Origin: Parabacteroides bouchesdurhonensis
Lineage (GTDB): Bacteria; Bacteroidota; Bacteroidia; Bacteroidales; Tannerellaceae
Reading direction: 5' to 3'
Length of the DNA: 64,000 nt
Assembly: GCF_900186615.1 (NCBI RefSeq)
Contig: NZ_LT896588.1
Coordinates: 3,527,787 to 3,591,786 of the forward strand
Positions 8,899 through 19,364 of the stretch are shown here, in pieces (position 1 is the stretch's first letter; the number at the start of each line of letters is the position of its first letter). The notes beneath the pieces were generated by a model that ran no database searches, was not told where the DNA came from, and saw nothing but the letters and a program-made list of their open reading frames with translations. The position numbers and the translations under genes are program-made.

Positions 8899-10884
8899 TT
8901 AACCGTTCATTGAAGCAAGGAATTCCATATTATCAGAAGTTTGTTCCATACGTTGCTTAACAAATTCCATCGCTTCAACAGAATTCATATCAGACAAGTA
9001 TTTGCGCAAAACCCACATTCTATTCAAAGTACTATCGTCTTGCAGCAAGTCGTCACGACGCGTACTTGAAGCCGTAATATCAACAGCCGGATATATACGT
9101 TTATTAGATAACTTACGATCCAACTGTAACTCCATATTACCTGTACCTTTAAATTCTTCAAAGATTACGTCATCCATCTTTGAACCGGTTTCCGTAAGAG
9201 CTGTTGCCAGAATTGTAAGACTGCCTCCATGCTCGATATTACGAGCCGCACCAAAGAAACGTTTGGGCTTCTGCAAAGCATTTGCATCCACACCTCCTGA
9301 AAGAACCTTACCGGATGCAGGCTGAACCGTGTTATAAGCACGGGCCAGACGAGTAATTGAGTCTAATAAAATAACGACATCATGACCGCATTCTACCATA
9401 CGTTTTGCTTTGTTCAAAACAATTTCGGCAATCTTCACATGGCGTTCTGCCGGTTCATCAAAAGTAGAAGCAATAACTTCGGCATCTACACTACGAGCCA
9501 TATCTGTTACTTCTTCAGGACGCTCATCAATCAAAAGGATAATCATATATACTTCCGGATGATTGGCGGCAATAGCATTAGCAATGTCTTTAAGTAACAT
9601 TGTTTTACCGGTCTTCGGTTGGGCTACGATTAAACCACGCTGTCCTTTTCCTATCGGAGAAAATAAATCGACTACACGGACTGCGATATTATCATACACT
9701 TTAGGTGCACGACGAGCAGTAAGCATAAACTTTTCATCCGGGAATAACGGAGTCAGGTGATCAAAAGGAACACGGTCACGAACTTCTTCCGGTCCGCGTC
9801 CGTTAATCTTATCAACCTTCACCAACGGGAAATATTTCTCCCCTTCCTTCGGAGGACGAATAGCGCCTTCCACTACATCACCGGTCTTTAGGCCAAACAG
9901 CTTAATCTGTGACTGTGATACATATATATCATCAGGAGATGTCAGATAATTATAATCAGAAGAACGTAGGAAACCATAACCGTCCTGCATCATTTCCAAT
10001 ACGCCGGTTCCGGTCAGGATACCGTCAAACTCATATTGTTTCTCTTGCTGTTGGTTATTATTGTTATTATTACGCTGATTATTATAGTTATTATTCTGAC
10101 GATTATTCTTATTATTGTTGTTATTGTTATTTTGAGAAGGTGTATTTTGTTCGTTTTGTACCGGACGGTTTGTATTTTCAGATTTAGGATGTGAAGGAGA
10201 GAAAGGGAAAATCTGATCAAGCACGGAATTTGCATCCGGATGACGGAATACAACACGTTTTGGCTCATCTTCTGTATGATTGGAAGCCGGTGCTTGTGTT
10301 GTTTCCACAACATCTTCAACGGTTGTTGCTTCCGGCAATTTTACTTCTTCAACCACTTCCGGCATCACTGGCGGTAATAAAGGTTTTTCTTTCTTTTTAT
10401 TTACTTTCACCACCGGGGCTTCTTCTACTACAGGAAGAGTTTCTGTAACTTTCTCTACAACAACGTCCTCAGTCGGGAGTACAGGAGCAGCAGCACCTGC
10501 TACTTTTTCTTTCTTTTCAATTCGAACTCTCTTTTTACGTTCGGGTTGTTCTTTCTTTTCTACTACTTGTTTGGTTTCTTCTACTGTTTTTTCAGAAATA
10601 GGTTCTTGTTTAGTTTCAGCATTTGTCTCAGCCTTTACAACTTTTGAAGTCTTTGCCGGTTTTGCCGGTTTAGGAGCTTTCTTAGTACGGGTTTGTTTTT
10701 CAGCTTTCTTAGCTTCTTTCTCTGCTTGTATACCAGCATATGAGATAGCTTGTTCATCAAGGATTCTATATACAAGTTCCTCCTTTTTCAAGCTGCTTAC
10801 TTTTTTAATACCTAACTCTTCCGCTATACTTTGAAGTTCAGGAAGAAGTTTTTCATTTAGTTCTAAAATGTTATATTTTTGCAT
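8899..10884 (-). CDS. rho: Transcription termination factor Rho with long disordered insertion
   Basis: A hexameric RNA helicase that ends transcription. Residues 1-50 form the Rho N-terminal helical domain ([18 protein letters not shown]). Residues about 55-285 are low complexity: first Lys/Ala/Glu/Val-rich, then an Asn-rich block near 255-285. The RNA-binding cold-shock domain follows ([21 protein letters not shown]), then the ATPase with Walker [21 protein letters not shown] and Walker [17 protein letters not shown]. At 661 residues it is far longer than the roughly 420 of E. coli Rho. In Bacteroides such an inserted region has been tied to phase separation and gut fitness. The gene stands alone with a long upstream gap, and the Asn block is encoded by AAT/AAC repeats. 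Confidence 0.97.
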   Translation of the reverse strand: MQKYNILELNEKLLPELQSIAEELGIKKVSSLKKEELVYRILDEQAISYAGIQAEKEAKKAEKQTRTKKAPKPAKPAKTSKVVKAETNAETKQEPISEKTVEETKQVVEKKEQPERKKRVRIEKKEKVAGAAAPVLPTEDVVVEKVTETLPVVEEAPVVKVNKKKEKPLLPPVMPEVVEEVKLPEATTVEDVVETTQAPASNHTEDEPKRVVFRHPDANSVLDQIFPFSPSHPKSENTNRPVQNEQNTPSQNNNNNNNKNNRQNNNYNNQRNNNNNNQQQEKQYEFDGILTGTGVLEMMQDGYGFLRSSDYNYLTSPDDIYVSQSQIKLFGLKTGDVVEGAIRPPKEGEKYFPLVKVDKINGRGPEEVRDRVPFDHLTPLFPDEKFMLTARRAPKVYDNIAVRVVDLFSPIGKGQRGLIVAQPKTGKTMLLKDIANAIAANHPEVYMIILLIDERPEEVTDMARSVDAEVIASTFDEPAERHVKIAEIVLNKAKRMVECGHDVVILLDSITRLARAYNTVQPASGKVLSGGVDANALQKPKRFFGAARNIEHGGSLTILATALTETGSKMDDVIFEEFKGTGNMELQLDRKLSNKRIYPAVDITASSTRRDDLLQDDSTLNRMWVLRKYLSDMNSVEAMEFVKQRMEQTSDNMEFLASMNG

Positions 10885-11077
10885 ATTGAGAAGTGAATAA
10901 TATAAACGTCACACGCACAGCCATAAATAAATGCGTGCACAACGCTTTCATTGTATCTTAATTAGTGAAATAATAATTTTTCATGTAAAAACCGGATTGT
11001 TTATCTAACCGAATCATTAGTAACACATCTGCGGAGTAAATCTTTGCAAATGTAAGAACATTTTTATAGATTCTACT

Positions 11078-12400
11078 TTATTCTGTAAAAAATTTTACGA
11101 TCAAAGCCTGTTTCGTTGTTTTATCTATACGAAAACGATTATCGGATCGCTCTCCAACCAACCAAATAACATCATTACCACTACACAGTAACCACGTTTG
11201 TTCCTTATCAAAAAGACTATATTTATGATCGGAGAAATAATCACTCAGCTTTTTTCGGCCAGTCATTCCAAATGGTATAAACCAATCTCCTGCCTGCCAT
11301 TTACGTAACACAAGGGGAAATGTAAGTTTATCATAATCAAAATAAGCTATATTCTTATCTTTTTCTATTTGGAATTCATTACTTAAAACAATTTTACGGA
11401 AAGATAGTTCAATCGGTATATGGCATTCAACGTTTCCCTCTTCTATCATATATTGAAACGTTTCTTCTTTTTGTAATGGAGCAAGAAGCAAATAATCCCG
11501 GTCTTTTATCAAACGATGAGTAGATGAATAAAAAGATTTACCTGATTCATGGCGTAATGACAAAAACAGGTCATCCGTAACTAACCGGGTAAAATTGAAC
11601 GGTTTCAATAATTCATATAATATTGTCTCCGGAGCAGGATATCGAAGTAGAGCATTAATAGACAAACGCTGCTCTCCCACCATTACATCTCTGCGAGCTT
11701 CATTTATTACATTTATATATATGGTTTCAACAGCCGATAAATGTTCCGCGGTTCTGGCTATCGTATTTCTTACGGAAGGATTTATTTCCTCTAATAAAGG
11801 AAGCACCTTTAAACGAATAAAGTTTCGCGTATAAACATCAGACAGGTTCGAGCTATCCGTAACATACGAATAATGCTGCTCAGATAACCATGCAAGAATA
11901 TCGTCCCTGTTTACCGGCAATAAAGGACGGACTATATAACCGTTTTTCGGACGAATCCCCCGCATACCTCTTATACCTGTTCCACGTACCAGATTCATCA
12001 GTAAAGTTTCAACACTATCGTCTCGATGATGAGCTACGGCAATAGCTTGTGCATCCAGTTTGCATCTCATATCTTCAAACCATTTATAGCGCAACTCCCG
12101 TGCAGCCATCTCTATGGAAAGATGCTTTTCTTCCGCATATGCAATCGTATCGAAATCTACTTTATAAAAAGGGACATGTAACGAGCGGGCAAATTCTTCG
12201 GCAAAATGCTCATCCCTGAGTGATTCATCACCTCTCAAATGAAAGTTACAATGAACGGCGATACAAGAATAATCCAGACGTACAAGTGCAGCCAGCAAAG
12301 CAACAGAGTCCGCTCCGCCACTCAAACCAACCAAAACAGGCTTATCATTATCAATAAGCAATTGGTATTTTTCTATATATGTACGTATGGTGCTTATCAT
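11078..12400 (-). CDS. tilS: tRNA(Ile)-lysidine synthetase TilS
   Basis: Attaches lysine to C34 of the CAU-anticodon tRNA-Ile so that it reads AUA. The PP-loop ATP-pyrophosphatase motif LSGGADS is near residue 26, and an HHRDDSVETLLMNLVRG segment follows, both typical of TilS. The N-terminal catalytic half is followed by the TilS substrate-binding and C-terminal domains (PLVLRKWQAGDWFIPFGMTGRKKLSDYF). I chose the ATG at 12400: an upstream in-frame start at 12454 would put the first codons inside the terminator hairpin of the preceding gene. With this start the protein is 440 residues, the normal size. It is essential in most bacteria. Confidence 0.95.
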   Translation of the reverse strand: MISTIRTYIEKYQLLIDNDKPVLVGLSGGADSVALLAALVRLDYSCIAVHCNFHLRGDESLRDEHFAEEFARSLHVPFYKVDFDTIAYAEEKHLSIEMAARELRYKWFEDMRCKLDAQAIAVAHHRDDSVETLLMNLVRGTGIRGMRGIRPKNGYIVRPLLPVNRDDILAWLSEQHYSYVTDSSNLSDVYTRNFIRLKVLPLLEEINPSVRNTIARTAEHLSAVETIYINVINEARRDVMVGEQRLSINALLRYPAPETILYELLKPFNFTRLVTDDLFLSLRHESGKSFYSSTHRLIKDRDYLLLAPLQKEETFQYMIEEGNVECHIPIELSFRKIVLSNEFQIEKDKNIAYFDYDKLTFPLVLRKWQAGDWFIPFGMTGRKKLSDYFSDHKYSLFDKEQTWLLCSGNDVIWLVGERSDNRFRIDKTTKQALIVKFFTE

Positions 12401-12421
12401 AAAATACGGTAATAACCAAAT

Positions 12422-12464
12422 CCCCTCTTGAACCACAAACTTTAAAGTCCGCATTCAAGAGGGG
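12422..12464 (-). terminator. Hairpin after the zinc-ribbon gene
   Basis: Arms CCCCTCTTGAA (12422-12432) and TTCAAGAGGGG (12454-12464) pair perfectly. The hairpin sits 27 nt after the zinc-ribbon gene stop and before tilS. The U-run is weak (ATTTGG), so it may only partly end transcription. Confidence 0.6.
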
Positions 12465-12490
12465 AATTCAATATCGTATATAGAACGTAA

Positions 12491-13255
12491 TTATTCTTCT
12501 ACGCCTGCCAATTCAGGGTCAATCATAATACGTCCGCAATATTCACAAACAATAATTTTCTTACGAAGTTTAATATCCATTTGTTTCTGAGGCGGAATCT
12601 TATTAAAGCAACCACCACAAGCATCGCGCTGGATATAAACGACAGCCAAACCATTACGAGCCCCTTTACGAATACGTTTAAACGCAGTAAGTAAGCGAGG
12701 TTCAATAGCAGCTTCGAGTTTCTTCGCTTTTTCACGAAGTTTTTCTTCGTCTTGTTTTGTTTCAGAAACGATCTGTTCCAATTCGCCTTTCTTCTGAACT
12801 AAATCAGCTTTACGGCCTTCCAGTTTCTCAGAAAGACCGGCAATTTCTTCTTTCTTTAAAGTTATTGCTTCACTAAATTCACGAATCTTTTTTTCTGAGA
12901 ACTCGATTTCCAAACCTTGGAATTCAATTTCTTTTGAAAGATTGTCAAACTCACGGTTGTTACGAACGTTATCCAACTGTGACTTATATTTCTCAATCAG
13001 GCTGGTTGAGTCAGAGATTTTATTCTTTTGTTCTACAACAGAAGTCTCAAAATCTTTAATATCTGACTGATAATTCTGAAGACGGGTTTCCAGACCTGCT
13101 ATCTCATCTTCCAAGTCTTGCACTTCCAAAGGAAGCTCGCCACGAAGCGTCTTAATTTTATCAATTTCAGTCATCATCGTCTGAAGTTGATACAGTGCAG
13201 AAAGCTTTTCTTCAACTGTATATTCTTTTTCAGCTGATTGTTTATCTGTAGCCAT
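12491..13255 (-). CDS. Coiled-coil protein with C4-type zinc ribbon
   Basis: 254 residues, mostly one long antiparallel coiled coil (about residues 10-185, rich in Glu, Lys and Leu heptads). A C-terminal zinc ribbon follows with two Cys pairs, CGGC near 215 and CEYC near 240, as in the widespread bacterial zf-RING_7/C4-type family. The role of this family is not settled; proposals involve nucleic-acid or ribosome-linked functions. It begins 1 nt after the Nif3-like gene stop, so the two are translated together. This pairing is common in Bacteroidetes and other phyla, supporting a shared but unknown cellular task. Confidence 0.9.
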   Translation of the reverse strand: MATDKQSAEKEYTVEEKLSALYQLQTMMTEIDKIKTLRGELPLEVQDLEDEIAGLETRLQNYQSDIKDFETSVVEQKNKISDSTSLIEKYKSQLDNVRNNREFDNLSKEIEFQGLEIEFSEKKIREFSEAITLKKEEIAGLSEKLEGRKADLVQKKGELEQIVSETKQDEEKLREKAKKLEAAIEPRLLTAFKRIRKGARNGLAVVYIQRDACGGCFNKIPPQKQMDIKLRKKIIVCEYCGRIMIDPELAGVEE

Positions 13256-13256
13256 T

Positions 13257-14354
13257 CTATAAATATTTTACTGGGTTTGAATTAACACTCGATAAATGCA
13301 CCGCAAATGTAGGAAATTTTTTCGATATTATATTATAAAAGATGTCTTTTGTACAGACTTCGGATTCATAATGTCCTATCACAGCGAGCAGAATGCGATC
13401 TTCCACATCGTAGAAGTCATTATACTTAGCTTCGCCTGTAATAAAAATATCCGCTCCATAACGAATTGCCTCATTTACAAGAAATGCCCCGCTTCCACCA
13501 CAGATAGCAACTTCGCGAATCATTTTTCCCGTAAACGGAGAATGTTTGATACATCCTACGTGGAAAATATCTTTTATCCGTTGCAAGAAACTTAGTTCAT
13601 TCTCGCTTTCCGGTAATTCGCCAACCACACCGGAGCCGGCCTGAGCCCATGAGTTCTCTAAAGGATAAAAATCAAAAGCAGGTTCTTCATACGGATGAAC
13701 GGACAATAATGCCCGCATCACACTGGATTTCCGGTAAGCCGGCAAAATAGTTTCTATACGCACTTCGGGCTCTACATGCAATTCTCCTACCTCACCACAA
13801 AACGGATTGCAACCTTCGTTTGCCCGGAAAGTTCCTTCGCCTTTCAGATTATAACTGCATGAATCGTAATTACCTATACTTCCTGCTCCTGCATTAAACA
13901 AAGTATTCCTTACAATATCCGCATAAGCTTCAGGAACAAAAGTAACGAGCTTCAACAAAGCCTTTTGCTGCGGGCTAAGAATCCTGACATTTTGCAATCC
14001 TATCATTTCAGCCAACCTGTAATTAACGCCTCCCACTGCATTATCCAGATTTGTGTGGGCAGCATAAATAACAAGATCATATTTGCAAGCTTTTATCATA
14101 CATCGCTCTATGTAGGTAGAACCAGTAAGCGACTTAAAAGGTTTAAAGGCTAAAGGATGATGTGAAATAATCAAATTACACTCAGATTCTATTGCTTCGT
14201 CTATGACTTCTTCCGTAACATCCAGACAAAGCAAAGCACCGGTAGCCGGTTGGTTTACATCGCCAACCTGCACACCTGCATTATCGAAACTTTCCTGCAA
14301 TGGTAGCGGAGCATAATGCTCTATTTCTTTTATTATATCCTTAACCTTTACCAT
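13257..14354 (-). CDS. Nif3-like dinuclear metal-centre protein (YbgI/YqfO family)
   Basis: 365 residues. The split Nif3 fold is visible: an N-terminal half with IISHHPLAFKPFKSLTG (metal-binding His pair) and HTNLDNAVGGVN, a central insert of the YqfO/PII-like type (about 130-230, ending HPYEEPAFDFYPLEN), and a C-terminal half with GHYESEVC supplying the other ligands. The insert marks the long YqfO form rather than the short E. coli YbgI form. The family is conserved but its reaction is unclear; GTP cyclohydrolase-like activity has been suggested. I start at the ATG at 14354 rather than an upstream TTG. It is coupled to the zinc-ribbon gene that follows. Confidence 0.93.
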   Translation of the reverse strand: MVKVKDIIKEIEHYAPLPLQESFDNAGVQVGDVNQPATGALLCLDVTEEVIDEAIESECNLIISHHPLAFKPFKSLTGSTYIERCMIKACKYDLVIYAAHTNLDNAVGGVNYRLAEMIGLQNVRILSPQQKALLKLVTFVPEAYADIVRNTLFNAGAGSIGNYDSCSYNLKGEGTFRANEGCNPFCGEVGELHVEPEVRIETILPAYRKSSVMRALLSVHPYEEPAFDFYPLENSWAQAGSGVVGELPESENELSFLQRIKDIFHVGCIKHSPFTGKMIREVAICGGSGAFLVNEAIRYGADIFITGEAKYNDFYDVEDRILLAVIGHYESEVCTKDIFYNIISKKFPTFAVHLSSVNSNPVKYL

Positions 14355-14385
14355 AATCAATAATTTATTAATTCGTCAATATGCC

Positions 14386-14432
14386 AATGTGCCAATCGGA
14401 GAAAGACTCTTTCATTGGCTAATTGGCACATT
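14386..14432 (-). terminator. Hairpin between aspS and the Nif3-like gene
   Basis: The arms AATGTGCCAAT (14386-14396) and ATTGGCACATT (14422-14432) are perfect complements, and GCCAAT/ATTGGC motifs are repeated nearby. It lies directly after the aspS stop in the reading direction. It lacks a clear U-run, so it could be a weak terminator or an mRNA-stabilising structure. Confidence 0.45.
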
Positions 14433-14446
14433 ATCCAATTAACACA

Positions 14447-16204
14447 TTATTCCTTTATATTTACTTGCAAACACAGTTCTTCCAACTGTGAATCGTCAAT
14501 AACCGAAGGTGCATCCAGCATAACATCACGACCGGAATTATTTTTCGGGAACGCAATACAATCGCGGATAGAATCCAATCCTGCGAACAACGAAACCCAA
14601 CGATCCAAACCGTAAGCCAATCCTCCATGAGGAGGAGCACCGTATTTAAAGGCATTCATCAGGAAGCCAAACTGTTCCTGAGCTCTTTCTTCCGTAAATC
14701 CAAGTAATCTAAACATTTTATCCTGTAATTGACTGTCATGAATACGGATAGAACCTCCACCCACTTCAACGCCATTGATAACCATATCGTAAGCACTGGC
14801 ACGAACAGCTCCCGGATCTGTATCCAGCAATGGAATGTCTTCCGGTTTAGGAGAAGTAAACGGATGGTGCATTGCATAAAAACGCTGATCCTCCTCGTTC
14901 CATTCAAACAATGGAAAGTCGATCACCCACAAACAAGCAAATTTATTCTTATCACGTAATCCCAGTTGATTACCCATTTCAAGACGCAATTCACAAAGTT
15001 GTTTACGGGTTTTCATGGCATCGTCACCTGAAAGTATCAATATTAAATCACCCGGTTTCGCTCCGAATGCATTCTTCATTTCCTGCAACGTTTCCTGAGG
15101 ATAGAATTTATCAACGCTCGACTTAACATTCCCGTCTGCTTCCACACGGGCATAGACCAAACCTTTCGCTCCTATCTGAGAACGTTTTACAAACTCCGTT
15201 AACTGGTCTAATTGTTTGCGCGTATATGAAGCTGCTCCTTCTGCGCAAATACCTCCAATATAAGCGGCATTATCAAATACAGAAAAGCCATATCCTTTCA
15301 TTACATCCATCAACTCGACAAATTTCATACCGAAACGCAAATCGGGTTTGTCACTTCCATAATATTTCATGGCATCATGCCAAGTCATACGCTGAAACGG
15401 TTCTTTTATGGTAATGTCACGAATGACTTTGAACAGATGCTTTGCCATCCCTTCAAAAGTGGTAATTATATCTTCTTGCTCAACGAAGCTCATTTCACAG
15501 TCAATCTGTGTAAACTCCGGCTGACGGTCCGCACGCAAATCTTCGTCACGGAAACATTTTACGATCTGGAAATAGCGGTCGAAACCGGAAACCATCAATA
15601 ATTGTTTCAACGTTTGCGGAGATTGGGGAAGTGCATAAAACTGTCCCGGATTCATACGGGAAGGAACAACAAAGTCACGTGCGCCTTCCGGCGTTGAATT
15701 AACAAGAACCGGCGTTTCCACTTCAAGGAAACCTTGCTTATCTAAATAATTACGTACTTCAAAAGCCATCTTGTGACGAAGTTCCAGATTAGCACGCACT
15801 ACATTACGGCGTAAATCCAGATAACGGTATTTCATGCGTAAGTCATCACCTCCATCTGTTTCATCTTCAATAGTAAACGGAGGAGTAATTGCAGAATTCA
15901 AAACAGTTAACTTTGAAACAATCAATTCAATATCACCCGTAGGTATATGAGCATTCTTACTGGAACGTTCCCTTACTGTTCCTGTTACCTGGATAACATA
16001 TTCGCGTCCCAGTTTATTCGCTTTTTCACAAAGAGAAGCATCTACTTCCTGATTAAATACCAACTGAGTTATGCCGTAACGGTCACGAATATCCACAAAA
16101 GTCATACCGCCCATTTTACGGGTTTTCTGTACCCATCCGGCTAAAGTAACAATAAGTCCTTCATCGGCCAGACGCAAGTCGCCACAAGTTCTCGTCCTGT
16201 ACAT
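14447..16204 (-). CDS. aspS: Aspartyl-tRNA synthetase
   Basis: Charges tRNA-Asp in the cytoplasm. 585 residues with the bacterial layout: an N-terminal OB anticodon-binding domain ([11 protein letters not shown] to about 105, with [20 protein letters not shown]), the class II catalytic core with motif 2 [20 protein letters not shown], the bacterial GAD insertion (about 280-420), and motif 3 [21 protein letters not shown] near the C-terminus. The length matches typical bacterial AspRS of about 590. The ATG start gives an intact OB fold. Nothing is missing or unusual. Confidence 0.98.
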   Translation of the reverse strand: MYRTRTCGDLRLADEGLIVTLAGWVQKTRKMGGMTFVDIRDRYGITQLVFNQEVDASLCEKANKLGREYVIQVTGTVRERSSKNAHIPTGDIELIVSKLTVLNSAITPPFTIEDETDGGDDLRMKYRYLDLRRNVVRANLELRHKMAFEVRNYLDKQGFLEVETPVLVNSTPEGARDFVVPSRMNPGQFYALPQSPQTLKQLLMVSGFDRYFQIVKCFRDEDLRADRQPEFTQIDCEMSFVEQEDIITTFEGMAKHLFKVIRDITIKEPFQRMTWHDAMKYYGSDKPDLRFGMKFVELMDVMKGYGFSVFDNAAYIGGICAEGAASYTRKQLDQLTEFVKRSQIGAKGLVYARVEADGNVKSSVDKFYPQETLQEMKNAFGAKPGDLILILSGDDAMKTRKQLCELRLEMGNQLGLRDKNKFACLWVIDFPLFEWNEEDQRFYAMHHPFTSPKPEDIPLLDTDPGAVRASAYDMVINGVEVGGGSIRIHDSQLQDKMFRLLGFTEERAQEQFGFLMNAFKYGAPPHGGLAYGLDRWVSLFAGLDSIRDCIAFPKNNSGRDVMLDAPSVIDDSQLEELCLQVNIKE

Positions 16205-16453
16205 CTTTGATTTATCTATTTAATTTTGAATACATACTAAACAGGTTACCTGATAATAAATAACCTCTCCTACCGCAAGCAAACCATATAAAGAGCAAAC
16301 GGCAGCTGCAAAGATATACATTATAATAATATTATTATTCATTGCTTATTATTAATTTCGAACGAACATTTAATACTTTATATTAAAGTCCGGATAAGAA
16401 GTTTTGAACCTGATTATGTTTTTTACTGTTATTTACTCATAAACAAACAAACA

Positions 16454-16957
16454 ATGAAAATCATATTATCCATATTCATTTTCATAATAATGATTCCTTT
16501 CAATGCATTTTCACAGGAACATAACCATGCCCACGCCAGAAATGAAATAGGCATAAGTCCCGGAGCAACCTATTCTTCATCTCATCATGAATGGGGATTT
16601 GGTGTACATGCGCATTATTTCAGGACATTAGGCAACCATAGTCCATGGGCATTAGGTGGCAGCATAGAACAGGTTTCATCACATGGTTCACATTGGACTC
16701 TTAGTGCAGGAGGAAAATATGAGTTATTTGATAAATTGAACATAGCTATAATGCCGGGTATTACTTTCTTCAATCATAAACATGAGCATAACGAAGAACA
16801 TGAACATACAAAGAAAGTTCAATTCTCCACGCACTTCGAATTAGTTTACAACTTAATTCATTTAGAGCACTTCCATTTAGGGCCGGCCATAGATTTCTCT
16901 TGGACAAAACACGACAACCATTTTATGCTAGGCATTCATTGTGCCTATGGATTTTAA
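16454..16957 (+). CDS. His-rich small outer-membrane barrel-like protein
   Basis: I do not recognise a named family. The 167 residues begin with a clear signal peptide (about 1-20, cleavage after FNAFS). The rest alternates short hydrophobic/aromatic strands with Gly/Ser turns and ends in a Phe (HCAYGF), as in small outer-membrane beta-barrels. Twenty-two residues are His, many in HxH pairs (EHNHAHAR near the N-terminus, NHKHEHNEEHEH near 110). This points to binding of zinc, copper or nickel at the cell surface, but that is an inference. It is transcribed alone, divergently from aspS. A homologue search would show whether it belongs with metal-resistance genes. Confidence 0.75.
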   Translation: MKIILSIFIFIIMIPFNAFSQEHNHAHARNEIGISPGATYSSSHHEWGFGVHAHYFRTLGNHSPWALGGSIEQVSSHGSHWTLSAGGKYELFDKLNIAIMPGITFFNHKHEHNEEHEHTKKVQFSTHFELVYNLIHLEHFHLGPAIDFSWTKHDNHFMLGIHCAYGF

Positions 16958-16994
16958 TTCGGTTGTCGTGTTTCGGCATATAATTATCTCAACA

Positions 16995-17876
16995 TTACCT
17001 CGGTAACATAGGAAACAATTGTAATATTTTTTCTCTGTCCGGTACATTTCCATATTCACAAACTTCAAAAGCTTCAAAATAAGTTATAGATTTAATCTGT
17101 TCCGGAGAATACCACTTTAACGCCGGCTCTGTATATCTATCAGACATCTTCTGCCACAAAAAATGATCAGCCGACAATTTTCTTTTACCCGGCGCGTCAG
17201 CAGGCACGTCATTTTCATAACCTCCATTCCATGGCAACCATTCATATACCTGTGATTCATGAGCACAAATAGCATCTAATTTCTTTTCTACCACAGGAGT
17301 TATATCAATTACGATATCTGGAGAAAAAGGATTTGGTTTTAGGAAACTATCCTGCATATATAAAAACACTGGAGCTTTTAACAAAGGTTCACCTCCCGGA
17401 ACCATTAACGGAACAGAAATCATATAAGCTGCATCTTGTACGATTGTTGATGTATACCGATGATCCGGGTGATAATCATTCGGACGATGGGTAATTACAA
17501 CATCAGCCTTCCAGTCACAGATCATACGGATTACCTTTTTCCTGTTTTCCAAAGTAGCCATTAATTCTCCATCATGATTATCCAAATTTTCATATACGAT
17601 ACCTAAACTGCGTCCGGCTTCTTGCATTTCCTTTTTTCTTCTGGCAGCTAAGGCTTCCGGCTGCATCTGATGGTGTCCTTTATCACCATTCGTCAAAGAA
17701 ACGAACTTTACCTTATGCCCCATTTGCGCAAACAATGCAGCCGTCCCTCCAGCATTCACATCACAATCGTCCGGATGAGCCCCAAACACAATAACACGGA
17801 TTGGCTCACCTGCACACAGACAAGAGAACAACGATACCATGACTAAAAAGATAGTACCTACAAACAGCTTTTTCAT
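16995..17876 (-). CDS. PIG-L family deacetylase, exported
   Basis: 293 residues from the ATG at 17876, which places a normal signal peptide (MKKLFVGTIFLVMVSLFSCLCAG) at the start; an earlier in-frame start would spoil it. The LmbE/PIG-L zinc hydrolase signature AHPDDCDVNAGG is at about residues 33-44, and the second metal motif HPDH lies in RPNDYHPDH. Family members remove N-acetyl groups from GlcNAc-type sugars, including GlcNAc-PI and mycothiol or bacillithiol precursors. The exported Bacteroidetes members are probably sugar deacetylases acting on glycans. The divergent neighbour is a Tat-exported DUF4434 protein, so both may serve the same glycan-processing function, though nothing proves this. 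Confidence 0.9.
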   Translation of the reverse strand: MKKLFVGTIFLVMVSLFSCLCAGEPIRVIVFGAHPDDCDVNAGGTAALFAQMGHKVKFVSLTNGDKGHHQMQPEALAARRKKEMQEAGRSLGIVYENLDNHDGELMATLENRKKVIRMICDWKADVVITHRPNDYHPDHRYTSTIVQDAAYMISVPLMVPGGEPLLKAPVFLYMQDSFLKPNPFSPDIVIDITPVVEKKLDAICAHESQVYEWLPWNGGYENDVPADAPGKRKLSADHFLWQKMSDRYTEPALKWYSPEQIKSITYFEAFEVCEYGNVPDREKILQLFPMLPR

Positions 17877-18197
17877 ACTTAGCAAAAATTTTAATCTTAC
17901 ATCAACAAACTTATTATAAAAAATCACACTGATTCTATAGTTAAAATCAATTTTATGAATAATAGAGTCTTTTTATTTCGTACTCGCACAAAAATACAAA
18001 AAACAATACTAATTAAAGAAAAACATTTATTTATTCTTCAATTTTTCACTATTTATTATCAAAATACTTCTTCAAATCACCATTATTTATAAATTAAGTC
18101 AAATAAGATAGTCTTTTAATTATTATTTTTGCAGCATAAATATATAATTAACAACTTAATTTATTAATCTGGAGACATTTTATATTTAATACTAATT
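17877..18197. promoter_or_regulatory. Divergent AT-rich promoter region
   Basis: No gene is seen here. A TATTTTTG box on the plus strand (18124-18131) fits the Bacteroidetes -7 element TAnnTTTG about 65 nt before the DUF4434 gene. A mirror TATTTTTG on the minus strand (17996-17989) could serve the PIG-L gene. Neither has a clear TTG at -33. Confidence 0.5.
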
Positions 18198-19244
18198 ATG
18201 GATAGACGTAAATTTCTACAATTAACAGGACTAGCTGCCACTGCAGCATTGATACCGAACGACTTGATAGCATCAAAGTACAAACAAAACCCGAATATAA
18301 AACCGGTTGCCGGCTCCTGGTTCGAGTTTCTACATCATTCTCATGCTGCTGCAAAGTATTGGAACCCTATTCTTTATAAATACACTGATGAACAGTGGCG
18401 GGCAATGATAAAAGATATCCGCGACTTAGGTATGGAATATCTCGTATTACTTTCAGTTGCCGATGATGGAAAAACTTTTTATCCTTCCAAATTGCAACCC
18501 AGGTATGATTTGGCTTCTCCCGATCCATTGGAAACAGTCCTTAGCGCCGCTGATGAATTTGGGCTAAAATTCTTTGTCAGCAACGATTATTGGGGAGATC
18601 CCCGCGAATTGGGTAAAATGATGACAGGCAAAGAAATTGCAGCCTTACGTGCTAAGGGCATGGAAGAGGTTGCCGAAAAATACTCCCATCATAAGAGTTT
18701 TTACGGCTGGTATTATCCAAACGAATCAAACCTTGTTGAGACAATGGATGATATTACAATAGGTTATGTAAATGATAATTCCAGACTGGCTCATGAGTTG
18801 ACTCCAAATTGTAAGACAATGATTGCTCCTTACGGAACACGTACTGTAAAAGCTGACGATTATTATGCAAAACGATTGGAAAAACTGGATGTGGATATTA
18901 TCGCTTACCAAGATGAAGTTGGCGTACAAAAATCAAAAGCAGGAGAGGTAGGTAAGTATTTTGAAGCTTTGTCTAAAGCTCATAACAAAGCGGGGCGTGC
19001 AAAAATCTGGGCGGATCTGGAAATTTTTGATTTTGAAGGGCCTGTCTATACTAGTCCGGCAATTCCTTCTACATTCGACCGCCTTTTAGTGCAAATGGAA
19101 GATGTTTCTCCTTTCGTCGAAAAGATATTGATTTATCAATATAGCGGATTTATGAGCAAACCCGGCTCGATTGCAACATTAGGACAACCTAAAGCTGATA
19201 AGTTTTATTCTGATTATGCAGCCTGGCTGAAATCTCAGCGGTAA
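18198..19244 (+). CDS. Tat-exported DUF4434 (TIM-barrel glycosidase-like) protein
   Basis: 348 residues. The N-terminus MDRRKFLQLTGLAATAALIP is a twin-arginine signal (RRKFLQ), so it is exported folded. The mature part looks like a DUF4434 TIM-barrel related to glycoside hydrolases: KDIRDLGMEYLVLLSVADDG, FFVSNDYWGD, FYGWYYPNESNL (with a Glu in the expected active-site strand), DIIAYQDEVGV (second Glu candidate) and IWADLEIFDFEG. Activity is not established for the family. It is monocistronic: the Gfo/Idh gene converges on it from the right, and a PIG-L deacetylase diverges on the left. All three are exported, suggesting work on one sugar substrate in the periplasm. Confidence 0.8.
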   Translation: MDRRKFLQLTGLAATAALIPNDLIASKYKQNPNIKPVAGSWFEFLHHSHAAAKYWNPILYKYTDEQWRAMIKDIRDLGMEYLVLLSVADDGKTFYPSKLQPRYDLASPDPLETVLSAADEFGLKFFVSNDYWGDPRELGKMMTGKEIAALRAKGMEEVAEKYSHHKSFYGWYYPNESNLVETMDDITIGYVNDNSRLAHELTPNCKTMIAPYGTRTVKADDYYAKRLEKLDVDIIAYQDEVGVQKSKAGEVGKYFEALSKAHNKAGRAKIWADLEIFDFEGPVYTSPAIPSTFDRLLVQMEDVSPFVEKILIYQYSGFMSKPGSIATLGQPKADKFYSDYAAWLKSQR

Positions 19245-19300
19245 TTAATCTTTTCGGGTTGCTTCCACCGACTAACACTTCTCAGCAAATAAATAAAAAA

Positions 19301-19336
19301 AGCTATCACAGCCGGAATATCCTTTCTGTGATAGCT
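19301..19336 (-). terminator. Rho-independent terminator of the Gfo/Idh gene
   Basis: An 11-bp perfect stem, AGCTATCACAG (19301-19311) with CTGTGATAGCT (19326-19336). Read on the minus strand it is followed by seven T residues, so it ends transcription of the oxidoreductase gene at 19365. It may also slow transcription from the DUF4434 side. Confidence 0.85.
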
Positions 19337-19364
19337 AAAATATTTCAAGTATTATTCAAAAGGA

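Noticed and set aside
10280..10834. A 184-codon Ser/Thr/Phe-rich frame opposite rho
   Set aside because: Mirror of the Lys/Glu-rich repeats of the Rho insertion, not a gene.
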